42,873 nucleotides of DNA, taken from Paludibacter sp. GTDB taxonomy: Bacteria > Bacteroidota > Bacteroidia > Bacteroidales > Paludibacteraceae. Made by a program: the position numbers and the translations under genes. The notes beneath the pieces are model-generated. The model was not told where the DNA came from. It did no database searches and was given only the letters and a program-made list of their open reading frames with translations. Shown piece by piece: positions 26,221 through 35,882 of the stretch. How positions within the stretch are numbered: position 1 is the first letter of the stretch; every line of letters starts with the position of its first letter. The DNA lies in assembly GCA_009781075.1 (NCBI GenBank), contig WQYU01000006.1, forward strand, positions 1 through 42,873, given 5' to 3'.

Positions 26221-26925
26221 TTATTTATAAATCAAAAATATAGCAGGGCGTTTGTTTAGGTCTGGAATAGGCGAATTTTTCCATTCAGCAATTTTTTTAG
26301 TAGAAATAAACTGAGTTGGTGCGGTGAGGTCGGCGGCAATACAAAGCCGAATATTCGGGTTAAGATTTTGCAGTAAATCACTGATTAACTTTGAGTTGCG
26401 ATATGGCGTTTCTATAAAAATCTGAGTTTGATTTTCCAAGAAAACACGATTTTCGAGTTTTTTGACAGTACGCAATCTGTCGGGTTCTTTTACGGGCAAA
26501 TAACCGGTAAAAGCAAAATTCTGTCCGTTAAAACCTGATGCCATCAACGCCAATACGATGGATGAAGCCCCAACAAGCGGAATTATTTTGTAATCAAAAC
26601 GTTGTACAATATTTACAAGTTCTGCTCCCGGGTCGGCAATGGCAGGGCAGCCAGCCTCCGACATAAATCCAATATCTTCTCCATTTTGAAGAACTTTTTT
26701 AATCTCTTGTAAATCAGTTTGTTTTGTATGTTTATTCAGTTCAAAAAAAACTAATTTGTCAATATCAATCTCAGGCGCAGCACGCTTTATAAAACGCCGT
26801 GCAGTACGGATATTTTCCACAATAAAAATATGTAATTCGTTGATTATAAATAAATTATAATTTGGAAAAATATAACTGAAATCAACATCTGCGATTGGTG
26901 CAGGAATAAGATACAGAGTTTTCAT
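26221..26925 (-). CDS. RsmI-like SAM-dependent tetrapyrrole-type methyltransferase
   Basis: This 234-aa protein belongs to the tetrapyrrole-methylase fold related to RsmI, which 2'-O-methylates C1402 of 16S rRNA. The N-terminus is LYLIPAPIAD and the typical GFMSEAGCPAIADPGAELV loop lies at about 85-103. PLVGASSIVLALMASGFNG and IFIETPYRNSKLISDLL are conserved SAM-binding and dimer regions. The spacer between the N-terminal strand and the GFMSEAG loop differs from canonical RsmI, as in the Bacteroidota paralogue. Target specificity is therefore uncertain. It lies 8 bp after the DUF4301 gene and is probably cotranscribed. Confidence 0.8.
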   Translation of the reverse strand: MKTLYLIPAPIADVDFSYIFPNYNLFIINELHIFIVENIRTARRFIKRAAPEIDIDKLVFFELNKHTKQTDLQEIKKVLQNGEDIGFMSEAGCPAIADPGAELVNIVQRFDYKIIPLVGASSIVLALMASGFNGQNFAFTGYLPVKEPDRLRTVKKLENRVFLENQTQIFIETPYRNSKLISDLLQNLNPNIRLCIAADLTAPTQFISTKKIAEWKNSPIPDLNKRPAIFLIYK

Positions 26926-26933
26926 TTTATTTT

Positions 26934-28451
26934 TTATAAATGTTGCGGTCGCAACAAATCATTCACGGTTTTTACGGGATTGAAAGTTTCGATTGGAACT
27001 TCAACAAAAACCGTGTTCCAGTCGCTCATTGCGCCGTTCCAAAGTCCCGGTAATTCTAATGCTTTCAACTCTTTACCTCCTTTTGATTTTACGGAAATAA
27101 ATCCTGTATTTTTATCAACGAAACGTTTCAGGTCAAATTTTTCGCCTTTGTAGTTTTTGGTTGCACAAACCAAATCTACGGGGTTAAAATATGTTGAATG
27201 GTGCATCATATACACGTTTTTTTCATTATTAGTATCAATTTGCGAACTTTCGAGAATTTGCGGCGAAGCCGTTCCGTCTGTGTTATAAGCAATAAATGGA
27301 CCGCCACCGGGCTCTCCCTCATTTCTTACCATTCCACAAACTCGAATCGGACGATTCAGTTTTTTTTCAAAATATGCAATTTTTGCATCCTTGTCCATTT
27401 TTTCAAAATTTGGAGAAAAAATACACAAGTCTTTTTCTAAAAAACGTTGAATTTCATCAATTTTATTATCCGTAAAGTTTTTATTATCAATTAATTGTAA
27501 ATACGAAAAACATTTATTTTGAATTTCGAGCAATTTCCCCCCAATAATTTTTTTGAATTTTACAGTCGGTTGTTTCAAGCGGTCGGGAACGACATTGTCA
27601 ATATTTTTAATAAAAATTACGTCAGCATCAATTTCATTAAGATTTTCAATTAATGCGCCATGTCCGCCCGGGCGGAAAACGAGATTACCTTTTTCGTAAA
27701 ATGGTTGATTGTGCATATCAACGGCAATAGTGTCGGTCGATGCCTTTTGTGTGGAAAAATTCACTAAAAATCGTGAGTCATAAATTTGCTCAAAGTATGG
27801 CAAATTTTCTCTTAAATGCTTGTTAAACAATGGAATATGTTCGTTGGAAACTGTAAAATGAATATTAATTTTTTTCAATTTGTTTGCTGCATACAAAGCG
27901 CCCTCAACCAAATGTTCCTGAGCGGCAGTGCGTTTGCCATCAACATAAGTGTGAAATTTTAATAATCCCTTAGGCAGCGAACCATAATTCATTCCATCTG
28001 CAAGTAACAGGTTCTCAACTATTTGCTTAAATTGACCGCCGGCAAGCAACGTGGAAATATTTTTTTCTGAGTTTTTATTGCAGACAGAATTTAACTCGTC
28101 GTAAAATGCGAATTTTTCAATTTTTTCAAAAAATTCTTTTTGCGAATCTTTTATCGGATTACCCGTTTCGCTTTCAAGCAAATCGAAAAGGTCTTTGAAC
28201 ATTCTGCTTGCAGCCCCCGAAGCAGGAACAAATTTAACGATTTTGGCATCGGTTTGCAGAAACTCATCCCATTTTTCGAGTATCTCAACTTGTTGATTTT
28301 CAGTAAGTCTTGTTATTCCATCGCCAACAGATGCAGCATTTTTGATTTTAAGGAACGGAAAACCATTAATAAAAGCGAGCAACTGCTCGATAATTTGCTC
28401 TTCTGAAATATTTCGTTTTTGAAGACCTTCAAAATTTGTATTGGTGACCAT
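26934..28451 (-). CDS. DUF4301 family protein
   Basis: This 505-aa cytoplasmic protein matches the Bacteroidota family DUF4301, of unknown biochemical function. Its IVKFVPASGAASRMFKDL motif (about 71-88) resembles a nucleotide-sugar pyrophosphorylase-type nucleotide-binding loop, and VFRPGGHGALIENLNEIDADVIFIKNIDNVVPD reads like the matching substrate site. DLVCATKNYKGEKFDL and LPGLWNGAMSDWNTVFVEVP are further conserved segments. A nucleotidyltransferase role is a reasonable guess only. It begins the two-gene transcript with the methyltransferase, and a TAnnTTTG element lies directly upstream. Confidence 0.85.
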   Translation of the reverse strand: MVTNTNFEGLQKRNISEEQIIEQLLAFINGFPFLKIKNAASVGDGITRLTENQQVEILEKWDEFLQTDAKIVKFVPASGAASRMFKDLFDLLESETGNPIKDSQKEFFEKIEKFAFYDELNSVCNKNSEKNISTLLAGGQFKQIVENLLLADGMNYGSLPKGLLKFHTYVDGKRTAAQEHLVEGALYAANKLKKINIHFTVSNEHIPLFNKHLRENLPYFEQIYDSRFLVNFSTQKASTDTIAVDMHNQPFYEKGNLVFRPGGHGALIENLNEIDADVIFIKNIDNVVPDRLKQPTVKFKKIIGGKLLEIQNKCFSYLQLIDNKNFTDNKIDEIQRFLEKDLCIFSPNFEKMDKDAKIAYFEKKLNRPIRVCGMVRNEGEPGGGPFIAYNTDGTASPQILESSQIDTNNEKNVYMMHHSTYFNPVDLVCATKNYKGEKFDLKRFVDKNTGFISVKSKGGKELKALELPGLWNGAMSDWNTVFVEVPIETFNPVKTVNDLLRPQHL

Positions 28452-28473
28452 TTTTAACTTTGATTATATACTG

Positions 28474-28481
28474 CAAAAATA
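28474..28481 (-). promoter_or_regulatory. Promoter -7 element of DUF4301 gene
   Basis: TATTTTTG on the minus strand lies 22 bp before the start codon. The -33 box is not clear. The remaining intergenic DNA to 28740 is pyrimidine-rich on the + strand, with no gene seen. Confidence 0.45.
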
Positions 28482-28740
28482 AGAATTATTTTCTTAAAAA
28501 CCTGAATTTAGGATAAGATATTTTATAATGTAATTCAATTTGTTTAGTTCTTAATTAAAACTTTATTTTATATCTCACTTTGTTATTGAAATGTTAATTT
28601 CTATTGCTTTTGTTACTTGATTTTTTTCCTTGGGTTGCTTGGTTATTATTATCATGTTTATTTCAGTGTATTTCTTCTGTTTCTTAGGTTGTTTTATTGA
28701 TTTAATCAGGTTTTAGAATAAATTTTTTCATAGGAAAGAA

Positions 28741-29880
28741 TTATAAATTTTCCTCAATAAGTTTTTCAATATTTTTTAAATCTGTAATTCTACAAACGAT
28801 ATCTCCTTTTTTGTTAATCAAAAAAAGTGTTGGTATAGTTTGAACGTTGTAAATATTTGCATAATTATTATTTGCGCCGTCAGTTGAGCGGACGCAAATC
28901 CATGGCAGGTTTTCAGTAGAGCGTTCCCAGAGCAAACGGTTGTCATCAAGTGAAATCTGGTAAATTTTGAATTCTCGTGCGCTGAATTTGTTATATAAAT
29001 CACGCAAAAGGAAAGTATAATCTGTTCGATTAGGCATATCCACTGTTGAAAAATCAAGCAACACAGTTTTTCCTTTAGCAATGCCCGACAATTTTTTTTC
29101 ATTGCCCTTTTGGTCGGGTAATGTAATATCAATAAACCCAACGCCTTGTTCACGTTGTATTTGTTGCCATTCTTCCTGAGATTTTTGCATTCGATTGCGA
29201 TTAATTGCATCAATAGCATTGACATACAATGATTTACTTCGCTCATATTCCGGCATAAAAACATGAAACGCGGTTGCAACTGCGTTGTAATAAACTTGGT
29301 CTTTGGTATCGTAAAGTGAAAAAAGATTAATACCATTAATTTGCTGATATAGCGCAAAATATGCCGACAAAGAACGTGCATTTTTCAAAATTAAGAATTG
29401 GGCAGAATCTTTATGTACGGCAATTTGATTTTCAAGGCGTTGTCTCATAATGGGAATCATTTTGTGGGGTGCATTCGGCAAACTGTCTGCTAAAATCTGG
29501 ATTGCATTCAACGATTGGCGTAATCTCTGAATTTCAATATTTTGTGGCGAATTTTCTACAACATAATTCATCGCAAAACCAAAATATTGTGAATTAATTG
29601 TTATTTTTTCAGTAGAATCAACTCCAAAAATGATATATTTGCCGTCTAAAAGAAGGCGATAAAAATCAGGAAATTCAGGTCGTTTAAATGAAAAGTGATA
29701 TTTACCGTCTTTTTTAATTTTTACAGAATCAATTAAAATATTGTTATTCAAACCATTATATTCCAAATAAAGTTTTTTGCCGTCAGCGTTTGCAATCGTT
29801 CCTTCAACAGTAAATTTTTCGGAATTTCTGCATGAAAACAATAACATTGCTGAAAAAAAGAATAAAGAAAATATTTTCAT
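28741..29880 (-). CDS. DUF4369 and TlpA-like thioredoxin-fold lipoprotein lacking CxxC
   Basis: This 379-aa lipoprotein (AMLLFS|C signal) has an N-terminal DUF4369 domain (FTVEGTIANADGKKLYLEYNG), a helical middle, and a C-terminal thioredoxin-like domain of TlpA/AhpC type. The domain is recognised by VGFIDITLPDQKGNEKKLSGI, KTVLLDFSTVD and the cis-proline QTIPTLFLINKKG. Where the family normally has WCxxC, this protein reads STVDMPNRTDY, so both redox cysteines are missing. It is therefore probably not a disulfide oxidoreductase and may bind or scaffold a partner. I use the internal Met (MKIFSLFFF) because it opens a normal signal peptide and clears the pdxB stop by 16 bp. Confidence 0.82.
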   Translation of the reverse strand: MKIFSLFFFSAMLLFSCRNSEKFTVEGTIANADGKKLYLEYNGLNNNILIDSVKIKKDGKYHFSFKRPEFPDFYRLLLDGKYIIFGVDSTEKITINSQYFGFAMNYVVENSPQNIEIQRLRQSLNAIQILADSLPNAPHKMIPIMRQRLENQIAVHKDSAQFLILKNARSLSAYFALYQQINGINLFSLYDTKDQVYYNAVATAFHVFMPEYERSKSLYVNAIDAINRNRMQKSQEEWQQIQREQGVGFIDITLPDQKGNEKKLSGIAKGKTVLLDFSTVDMPNRTDYTFLLRDLYNKFSAREFKIYQISLDDNRLLWERSTENLPWICVRSTDGANNNYANIYNVQTIPTLFLINKKGDIVCRITDLKNIEKLIEENL

Positions 29881-29896
29881 TTTAAAATTGATTATT

Positions 29897-30988
29897 TTAT
29901 TCGTTCCAAACATCGCCCAACTGTTTTATTAGTTCGGGATTATCTATATATTCAAAATATGCTTTCGGTTCGCGACGTAGAGGAATTTTATTTCTCTGTA
30001 ATTCAAATGAACGTGGTGCATATTTCAAATTCCTTGTCAAATGTTCAATATCAAATGACTTCAAATAAAAATATTGAGTACTCATATTTATCATTCGTGG
30101 CAATGTCGTTGGTTCCGGCAAATCGGTAACTTCCCACGAATCTTTATACAAATGATAGTGTTTGCTCAAAGCACGAACGCATTGCTGGGTCGCATTTGCT
30201 TTTCCTTCGAACGAATAGCCGGCAATATGAGGTGTTGCCAAAGTTGCTGTTGCAATCAACGAATGTGCGATATCTGGCTCGTCTTCCCAGCAGTCAATTA
30301 CAAAATGACCTACCTTGCGAACTTTTGCATACATTGTAAATTCTTTTGAATCAATTATTTCGCCTCGTGCAGCATTGATAATTATCGGTTTATTGTGCAA
30401 ATTGTCAAAAAAATCTTTTCCTGCCAAATGATAAGTTTTATCTTCCCCTGACATTATCAACGGAGTGTGAAATGTAATAATATTTGCCTGTTTGCAAATC
30501 TGTTCCAGCGAAACAAATCCTTCTGACCCTTCGGCACGCGCACGCGGCGGGTCGTTCAATAAGACATTGAAACCCATATGTTTTGCAAGTTTTGCTACAC
30601 GTGAACCAATTGCACCCACTCCTACAATCCCTATTGTTTTCTCCTGTGGAATGAAGTGGTTGCGTCTAATGAAAAAACTTAATGCGGAGGCAATGTATTG
30701 TGTAACTGCAAGCGCATTGCAGGCAGGTGCATATACCCATTTAATCCCATTTTCTTCGCAATATTGAGTGTCAATATGGTCGAAACCAGATGTTGTAGAG
30801 GCAATGAAACGCACCTGAGTATTTTTGAGCAGGTGTTCATCGCACTTTGTACGCGAGCGAATAACAATAGCGTCAACATTTAGAAGATTAACATTTGTAA
30901 TTTCATTATATGGCAGATAATCAACAACTTCTGCGCGGTCGATAGAACCACGTATGTATGGAATATTCGAATCTATAACTATGTGCAT
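29897..30988 (-). CDS. pdxB: 4-phosphoerythronate dehydrogenase PdxB
   Basis: This 363-aa D-isomer-specific 2-hydroxyacid dehydrogenase catalyses the second step of DXP-independent pyridoxal phosphate synthesis, oxidising 4-phosphoerythronate. The NAD-binding Rossmann motif is GIVGVGAIGSRVAK (120-133). The catalytic Arg/Glu/His regions are seen in NAARGEIID, DCWEDEPDI and ATLATPHIAGYSFEGKANAT, where the PdxB-type H-x-A-G-Y-S is characteristic. The C-terminal extension (about 290-363) is the PdxB dimerisation domain. It lies just upstream of the thioredoxin-like lipoprotein gene, with a 16-bp gap. Confidence 0.93.
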   Translation of the reverse strand: MHIVIDSNIPYIRGSIDRAEVVDYLPYNEITNVNLLNVDAIVIRSRTKCDEHLLKNTQVRFIASTTSGFDHIDTQYCEENGIKWVYAPACNALAVTQYIASALSFFIRRNHFIPQEKTIGIVGVGAIGSRVAKLAKHMGFNVLLNDPPRARAEGSEGFVSLEQICKQANIITFHTPLIMSGEDKTYHLAGKDFFDNLHNKPIIINAARGEIIDSKEFTMYAKVRKVGHFVIDCWEDEPDIAHSLIATATLATPHIAGYSFEGKANATQQCVRALSKHYHLYKDSWEVTDLPEPTTLPRMINMSTQYFYLKSFDIEHLTRNLKYAPRSFELQRNKIPLRREPKAYFEYIDNPELIKQLGDVWNE

Positions 30989-31072
30989 AATACTTTACCT
31001 TTACTTTTAACAAAAATTTTTATATATCAATGGATGTATTAAGTTTTTATTAAATAATTATAATAAAAAATT

Positions 31073-32737
31073 TTAAATCCCTTTTTCCAAGAGCAAGGTT
31101 TGGGTTGGTTTGTCACATACTTCCGAAGGTCCGAAATACTGAATTGGACCTGGATAAATGTAATTAGAATTTTCGTCAGCCCAACTATCCCTATATTTTT
31201 CAAAATATTTAAATGGCTTACCATCGAGTAGAACCAATGCTTTTTTAATTACCGGTTTCATATCAGCGTGTCGGCGTTCTAAGTTCATCATCATGGTAAA
31301 AGGTATTCCTCCGGCAATCCATTCTTTTGCAGGAGCGGTCAAATTCCCAACAAAGGACATATATCCGGTTTTATTTTCCATAATAAGCAATGCGGCAGTA
31401 TAACCAAGTGAATAACAATAATTTGCATCAAAGTTTGAAGGGATTGCACACCTTCCTTCGTAACCGAAAAAATGATTAATTGATGCGAAATTCCCTTTAT
31501 ATTGTCCTTCTGCTTTGAGTTGCGCCAGCCGCTTTGCAACCATTTCGATCAGCAGTTTTTCGGTCTCAATAAGCGAAACCTGCACGTTTCCATGTGGGTC
31601 GCGGTCGAGCGTAAGTTGATGGGCGATACCTTTGGGCAATGTGCGATAAACCTGACAACTATCGGCAGAGAGCATCCCTTTTACATATTGACGCTTTTCG
31701 TCATCAGTGTGCAAGTAGTTAAAGTCTTCATTATTAGCAAGTAAATCATTAAGTTCGCTAATAAGTTTTTTCATTGCAGGAATAAATTCAATTAACCCCT
31801 CCGGAATAAGAACTGTTCCGAAATTCAAACCGAAATTTGCACGATTAACAATAATTTTAACAATATATTCAACAATATCATTTAGTGTAAGATTTTTTGC
31901 TTGTACTTCTTCGGAAATAATACAAATATTGGGCTGACTTTGCAGCGCACATTCAAGAGTAATATGTGATGCACTGCGTCCCATCAAGCGAATAAAATGC
32001 CAATATTTTTTTGCAGACGAAGCATCGCGCTGAATATTTCCTATCAATTCAGCATAAACTTTACATGCCGTATCAAATCCGAATGATGTCTCAATCATTT
32101 CATTTTTCAGGTCTCCGTCAATGGTTTTGGGGCAACCGATAACCTGAATGTCGTAATTTTTTTTCAAATAATATTCAGCCAGAATGCAGGCATTGGTGTT
32201 GGAATCGTCTCCGCCGATAATTACTATTGCATTAATATTAAGTTGTTTACAAATTTCCGTGCCTTTGTCGAATTGCCAGTCCTCTTCCAATTTTGTACGC
32301 CCTGAACCAATAATATCAAAACCGCCGGTGTTGCGATAATCAGCCACCACTTCTTTTGTCAATTCAATATATTTATGTTCCACAAGTCCGCTCGGACCAC
32401 CCAAAAATCCGTAAAGTTTGTTTTCCGAATTAATTTTTTTCAGAGCATCGAATAATCCCGCTATAACATTATGCCCGCCGGGTGCTTGCCCACCGGAAAG
32501 TATAACTCCTACATTTTTTAGAAGATACGATTTTTGCTTACCAGTTTCGAATGTTAAAAGGGGCATCCCATAAGTGTTTGGAAAAAGTTTGTTGATTTCT
32601 ATGTGATTGTCAACGGATTGCGTAACTATGCCTTCTTTCAAAACCACATTCCCTGCGAGCGATGCCGGTAATAACGGCTGATATTTAGCCCGTGCTATTT
32701 GCAACGGACTTTTTGTCATAGGTATCATTTTTGTCAA
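31073..32737 (-). CDS. Diphosphate-fructose-6-phosphate 1-phosphotransferase (PPi-PFK)
   Basis: This 554-aa protein is a long-form PPi-dependent phosphofructokinase of glycolysis and gluconeogenesis. It shows [16 protein letters not shown] (80-95) and [11 protein letters not shown] at about 173-183; the aspartate pair in GGDD is the PPi-type signature replacing the GGDGS of ATP enzymes. CPKTIDGDL carries the transition-state lysine, and [15 protein letters not shown] and [22 protein letters not shown] follow. The reversible PPi enzyme is common in anaerobic Bacteroidota. It is monocistronic with a good promoter; 84 bp separate it from pdxB, which appears to be transcribed separately. Confidence 0.93.
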   Translation of the reverse strand: MTKMIPMTKSPLQIARAKYQPLLPASLAGNVVLKEGIVTQSVDNHIEINKLFPNTYGMPLLTFETGKQKSYLLKNVGVILSGGQAPGGHNVIAGLFDALKKINSENKLYGFLGGPSGLVEHKYIELTKEVVADYRNTGGFDIIGSGRTKLEEDWQFDKGTEICKQLNINAIVIIGGDDSNTNACILAEYYLKKNYDIQVIGCPKTIDGDLKNEMIETSFGFDTACKVYAELIGNIQRDASSAKKYWHFIRLMGRSASHITLECALQSQPNICIISEEVQAKNLTLNDIVEYIVKIIVNRANFGLNFGTVLIPEGLIEFIPAMKKLISELNDLLANNEDFNYLHTDDEKRQYVKGMLSADSCQVYRTLPKGIAHQLTLDRDPHGNVQVSLIETEKLLIEMVAKRLAQLKAEGQYKGNFASINHFFGYEGRCAIPSNFDANYCYSLGYTAALLIMENKTGYMSFVGNLTAPAKEWIAGGIPFTMMMNLERRHADMKPVIKKALVLLDGKPFKYFEKYRDSWADENSNYIYPGPIQYFGPSEVCDKPTQTLLLEKGI

Positions 32738-32781
32738 TATTTTTGATTTTAAAAATTTAATCTTTTTTATACTATAAATTG

Positions 32782-32810
32782 CAAAATTATTAAAAATAAT
32801 ATAATATCAA
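32782..32810 (-). promoter_or_regulatory. Promoter of PPi-PFK gene
   Basis: On the minus strand TTG (plus 32808-32810) and TAATTTTG (plus 32782-32789) are spaced 18 bp apart, 45 bp before the start codon. Confidence 0.6.
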
Positions 32811-32984
32811 AATAAATCTATTATTATTTAAAATAATTTATTGTTTTTTTGCAAATAATAATAAATTTTTATTGCAGATTCTTACTAATTCTTCATTCAA
32901 AAAAGAACTACTGTTAATTTGATCATACTCTATCACTATCATACAGGGATTAATTCGCTAAAAATTTAATTTTTCAAAAAAAAA

Positions 32985-33084
32985 TGTACTTTTCTCCTAT
33001 AAATTTCAACTTTCAAAAACAAATTGAAATTTTAAATCATTGATATTAAGCATTATCCGCTTTGTAGTAATAGGAAAAAGTACA
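32985..33084. repeat. 100-bp MITE-like element with terminal inverted repeats
   Basis: TGTACTTTTCTCCTA at the left and TAGGAAAAAGTACA at the right are inverted copies differing by one inserted base. They enclose about 70 bp of AT-rich sequence with no coding capacity. This is the only clear structure in the gene-free stretch 32811-33271. Flanks are A-rich, so a target duplication cannot be judged. Confidence 0.4.
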
Positions 33085-33184
33085 AAATAATAACAGACAA
33101 CTAGCTATGATTGCTAAAAAAACATGTTATTTCCGCCTTATTTATGCGATTTTCCTCTGCGAGTTTGACTTCTGATTATTTGAC

Positions 33185-33194
33185 TACAAATGTA
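33185..33194. promoter_or_regulatory. Possible BlaI/MecI-type operator (weak)
   Basis: TACAAATGTA fits the TACA-n2-TGTA core bound by BlaI/MecI-type repressors and also contains, on the minus strand, TACATTTG (a TAnnTTTG element). No regulated gene follows, so this may be chance or a relic. Confidence 0.2.
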
Positions 33195-33271
33195 AGTAAA
33201 TAAATAGTGTCAGAAAAAAATATCATTTAAAACAATTTTTATCCGTCTGTGTGTAATTAAAAAATTTTATT

Positions 33272-33279
33272 TATATTTG
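33272..33279 (+). promoter_or_regulatory. Promoter -7 element of pyrE
   Basis: TATATTTG lies 32 bp before the pyrE ATG. No clear -33 box is seen. Confidence 0.45.
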
Positions 33280-33311
33280 CAAAGTTTTTTTAATTTTAAG
33301 TTGTGCATAAA

Positions 33312-33944
33312 ATGAACTCTGTAGAACAAACTACTGCAACATACCTTCTGGATATACAAGCGGTAAGATTGCAGATAGAAAACCCTTTTAGATGGGTCTC
33401 AGGCTGGCTCTCACCAATTTATTGTGATAATAGGAAAACCCTTTCGTTTGTGCAGGTTCGCTCGTTTATTAGTGCAGAATTTGTGCGTCTGATAACGGAG
33501 CAATTTGCTGATGTTGAGGTAATTGCAGCTGTTGCCACAGGTGCTATCGCACAAGGCGCATTAGTTGCTAATTTGCTTAATTTGCCATTTGTGTATGTTC
33601 GTCCCGCAAAAAAGGAGCACGGACTTGAAAATTTGATAGAAGGCGATTTGCATACGAAACAAAAAGTAGTTGTAATCGAAGACCTGATTTCCACAGGAGA
33701 AAGTAGTTTGAAAGTAGTTGAAGCGTTGCAAAACGCCGGCGCACAGGTACTTGGAATGCTGGCTATTTTTACTTACAATTTTTCGCAGGCAACCGAAAAA
33801 TTTCTGCAGGCAAAAATTAAACTTACAACCCTTTGCAATTATGATGTAATTATCGAACAAGCAGTTAAAATGAATTATATTTCACAAAATCAAATAGAAA
33901 TTTTGAAAAAATGGCGTGAAAATCCTCAAATATGGGGGAAATAA
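33312..33944 (+). CDS. pyrE: Orotate phosphoribosyltransferase PyrE
   Basis: This 210-aa enzyme converts orotate and PRPP to OMP in pyrimidine synthesis. WVSGWLSPIYCDNRKTLSF is the typical N-terminal substrate region, AAVATGAIAQGALVANLL the following loop, RPAKKEHG the catalytic lysine loop, and VVVIEDLISTGESSLKVVEAL the PRPP-binding motif. I prefer the ATG at 33312 over a GTG three codons upstream because no similarity is expected in the extension. A small SRPBCC-type gene follows 78 bp downstream on the same strand. Confidence 0.94.
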   Translation: MNSVEQTTATYLLDIQAVRLQIENPFRWVSGWLSPIYCDNRKTLSFVQVRSFISAEFVRLITEQFADVEVIAAVATGAIAQGALVANLLNLPFVYVRPAKKEHGLENLIEGDLHTKQKVVVIEDLISTGESSLKVVEALQNAGAQVLGMLAIFTYNFSQATEKFLQAKIKLTTLCNYDVIIEQAVKMNYISQNQIEILKKWRENPQIWGK

Positions 33945-34022
33945 TATTTATTTTCCTACTAATTTGTTGGTTTATATTAGTTTACAATTTACATAAAATA
34001 TTTTTTATTAAAAATAAAAAAA

Positions 34023-34439
34023 ATGACAACATACCAAAGTGCTCAAAAGGCAGTGAGTAAAAACTCTACAGAAGTTTTTTTGCAGTTAAGTAATCTCAAT
34101 AATATTAAAAATTTTCAGGGAAAAATAGCCGAATCTGTGTCGATAAAAAATTTGACGGTTTCGGATAACGAAATCTCTTTTGAAGCAGATATGGCTGGAA
34201 AAATTTCTATGAAAATTATTGAACTACAGCCGCAAAAATTTGTTCGTTATCGCATTGAGTCAATTCTAAAAGATGCTGATTTACAAATAGATATAAATAG
34301 TCCATTACCAAATCAATCAAATATTTCGTTAATGCTAACAGCCGACATACCGATGACTATTAAAATGATGATTGGCAATAAATTAAATCACGGAATAGAC
34401 AAAATTGCAGAGGCAATAGCAGAATCAATTAGTAACTAA
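34023..34439 (+). CDS. SRPBCC (START-like) family protein
   Basis: This 138-aa cytoplasmic protein has the layout of a small SRPBCC/polyketide-cyclase-like fold: an initial strand with VSKNSTEVFLQLSNLNNIKNF, a series of amphipathic strands (ISFEADMAGKISMKIIELQPQKFVRYRIES), and a long C-terminal helix (KLNHGIDKIAEAIAESI). Such proteins bind small hydrophobic ligands, but the ligand is unknown here. It directly follows pyrE and is probably cotranscribed. Confidence 0.65.
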   Translation: MTTYQSAQKAVSKNSTEVFLQLSNLNNIKNFQGKIAESVSIKNLTVSDNEISFEADMAGKISMKIIELQPQKFVRYRIESILKDADLQIDINSPLPNQSNISLMLTADIPMTIKMMIGNKLNHGIDKIAEAIAESISN

Positions 34440-34580
34440 TTATTTTATACTGCTTATACGAAATAAGCAAGTAAAGCTATTACTTATAATAGTAATATGC
34501 TCAATTATAAATACATTAAAAAAATCAACTTGCATATTCCTTAGAAGTAGTTTATTTTATTAAATATAAATAAAGAAATT

Positions 34581-35849
34581 ATGGAAATTTCGTCGAAATA
34601 CTCTCCCGCAGAAATTGAGCAAAAATGGTATCAATATTGGCTTGATAACGGTTTTTTTCATTCTCAACCCGATGACCGGAAGCCATATACGGTGGTCATT
34701 CCACCGCCGAATGTAACTGGTGTTTTGCACATGGGGCATATGCTAAACAATACGATTCAAGACATCCTTGTCCGTCGCGCTCGAATGATGGGGAAAAATG
34801 CCTGCTGGGTTCCTGGAACCGACCATGCTTCCATTGCCACAGAGGCAAAAGTGGTGGCAAAACTCGCCTCGGAAGGGATACAGAAGGTCAACCTTACGCG
34901 CGGAGAATTTCTCAAACACGCTTGGGACTGGACACACAAACACGGCGGAATTATCCTCGAACAACTCAAAAAACTTGGCTGCTCGTGCGATTGGGAAAGA
35001 ACCTGCTTTACAATGGACGAAAAACGCAGCAAAAGCGTTATCAAAGTTTTTTGCGATTTATATGAAAAAGGATTGATTTATAGGGGAGTACGAATGGTTA
35101 ATTGGGATCCGCAAGCCCAAACGGCACTTTCCGACGAAGAGGTTAATTATAAAGAACAAAACGGAAAATTGTATTATTTGAGATATAAAATAGCAGATGA
35201 AAATAATTATGCTGTTGTTGCCACCACCCGCCCCGAGACCATAATGGGCGATACAGCGATGTGCATCAACCCGAATAATCCGAAAACGGCGTGGCTCAAA
35301 GGCAAAACAGTGATTGTACCGCTTATCAACCGCAAAATTCCTGTCATTGAGGATGATTATGTAGATATGGAATTTGGTACGGGCTGCCTAAAAGTTACTC
35401 CTGCACACGACGTAAATGACTATGTTCTGGGCGAAAAATACAATTTGCCGAGTATTGATGTTTTTAATGATAATGGCACTTTGAACGAAAACGGTGCAAT
35501 GTACGCAGGAATGGACAGGTTTGAGTGCCGCAAAAAGATTGAAAAGGATTTGGAAAATGCAGAACTTTTGGAAAAAACAGAGTCATACACCAACAAAGTC
35601 GGATTTTCGGAGCGTACCGATGTGCCTATAGAGCCAAAACTTTCTATGCAGTGGTTTTTGAAAATGGACAAGTTGGCAAAACCCGCATTAGATGCCGTTG
35701 AAAATGACACTATTAAATTTTATCCTGCCAAATTTAAAAATACATATCGCCATTGGATGGAGAATATCAAGGATTGGTGTATTTCCCGCCAACTTTGGTG
35801 GGGACATCAAATTCCTGTATGGTATGTTGTTGAAAAAAGCAATAATTAA
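34581..35849 (+). pseudogene. valS: Valyl-tRNA synthetase, truncated after 422 codons
   Basis: The 422 residues match the N-terminal half of ValRS, which is normally about 870-880 aa. Present are the start ([20 protein letters not shown]), the HIGH-type signature [17 protein letters not shown] (H50-H53), the class Ia catalytic segments ([15 protein letters not shown]), the CP1 editing domain ([30 protein letters not shown]) and the return to the catalytic core ([15 protein letters not shown]). The frame then reads VVEKSNN and stops. The KMSKS loop, anticodon-binding domain and C-terminal coiled coil are missing from all frames before the convergent lptC gene 33 bp away. It cannot charge tRNA alone. 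Either the gene is broken and another copy exists, or the assembly is joined wrongly here. Confidence 0.9.
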
Positions 35850-35882
35850 AATATTGATTAATAATTATTTAAAACCATATTT

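Noticed and set aside
30074-30883. Several 60-90 aa frames opposite pdxB
   Set aside because: They are antisense shadows of a well-supported gene, with atypical Cys/His-rich composition and no promoter.
34478-34497. Hairpin TATTACT-tataat-AGTAATA before valS as a T-box or other tRNA-sensing leader
   Set aside because: T-box leaders are not expected in Bacteroidota, and I see no specifier loop, T-box consensus or terminator; the stem is AT-only and weak.
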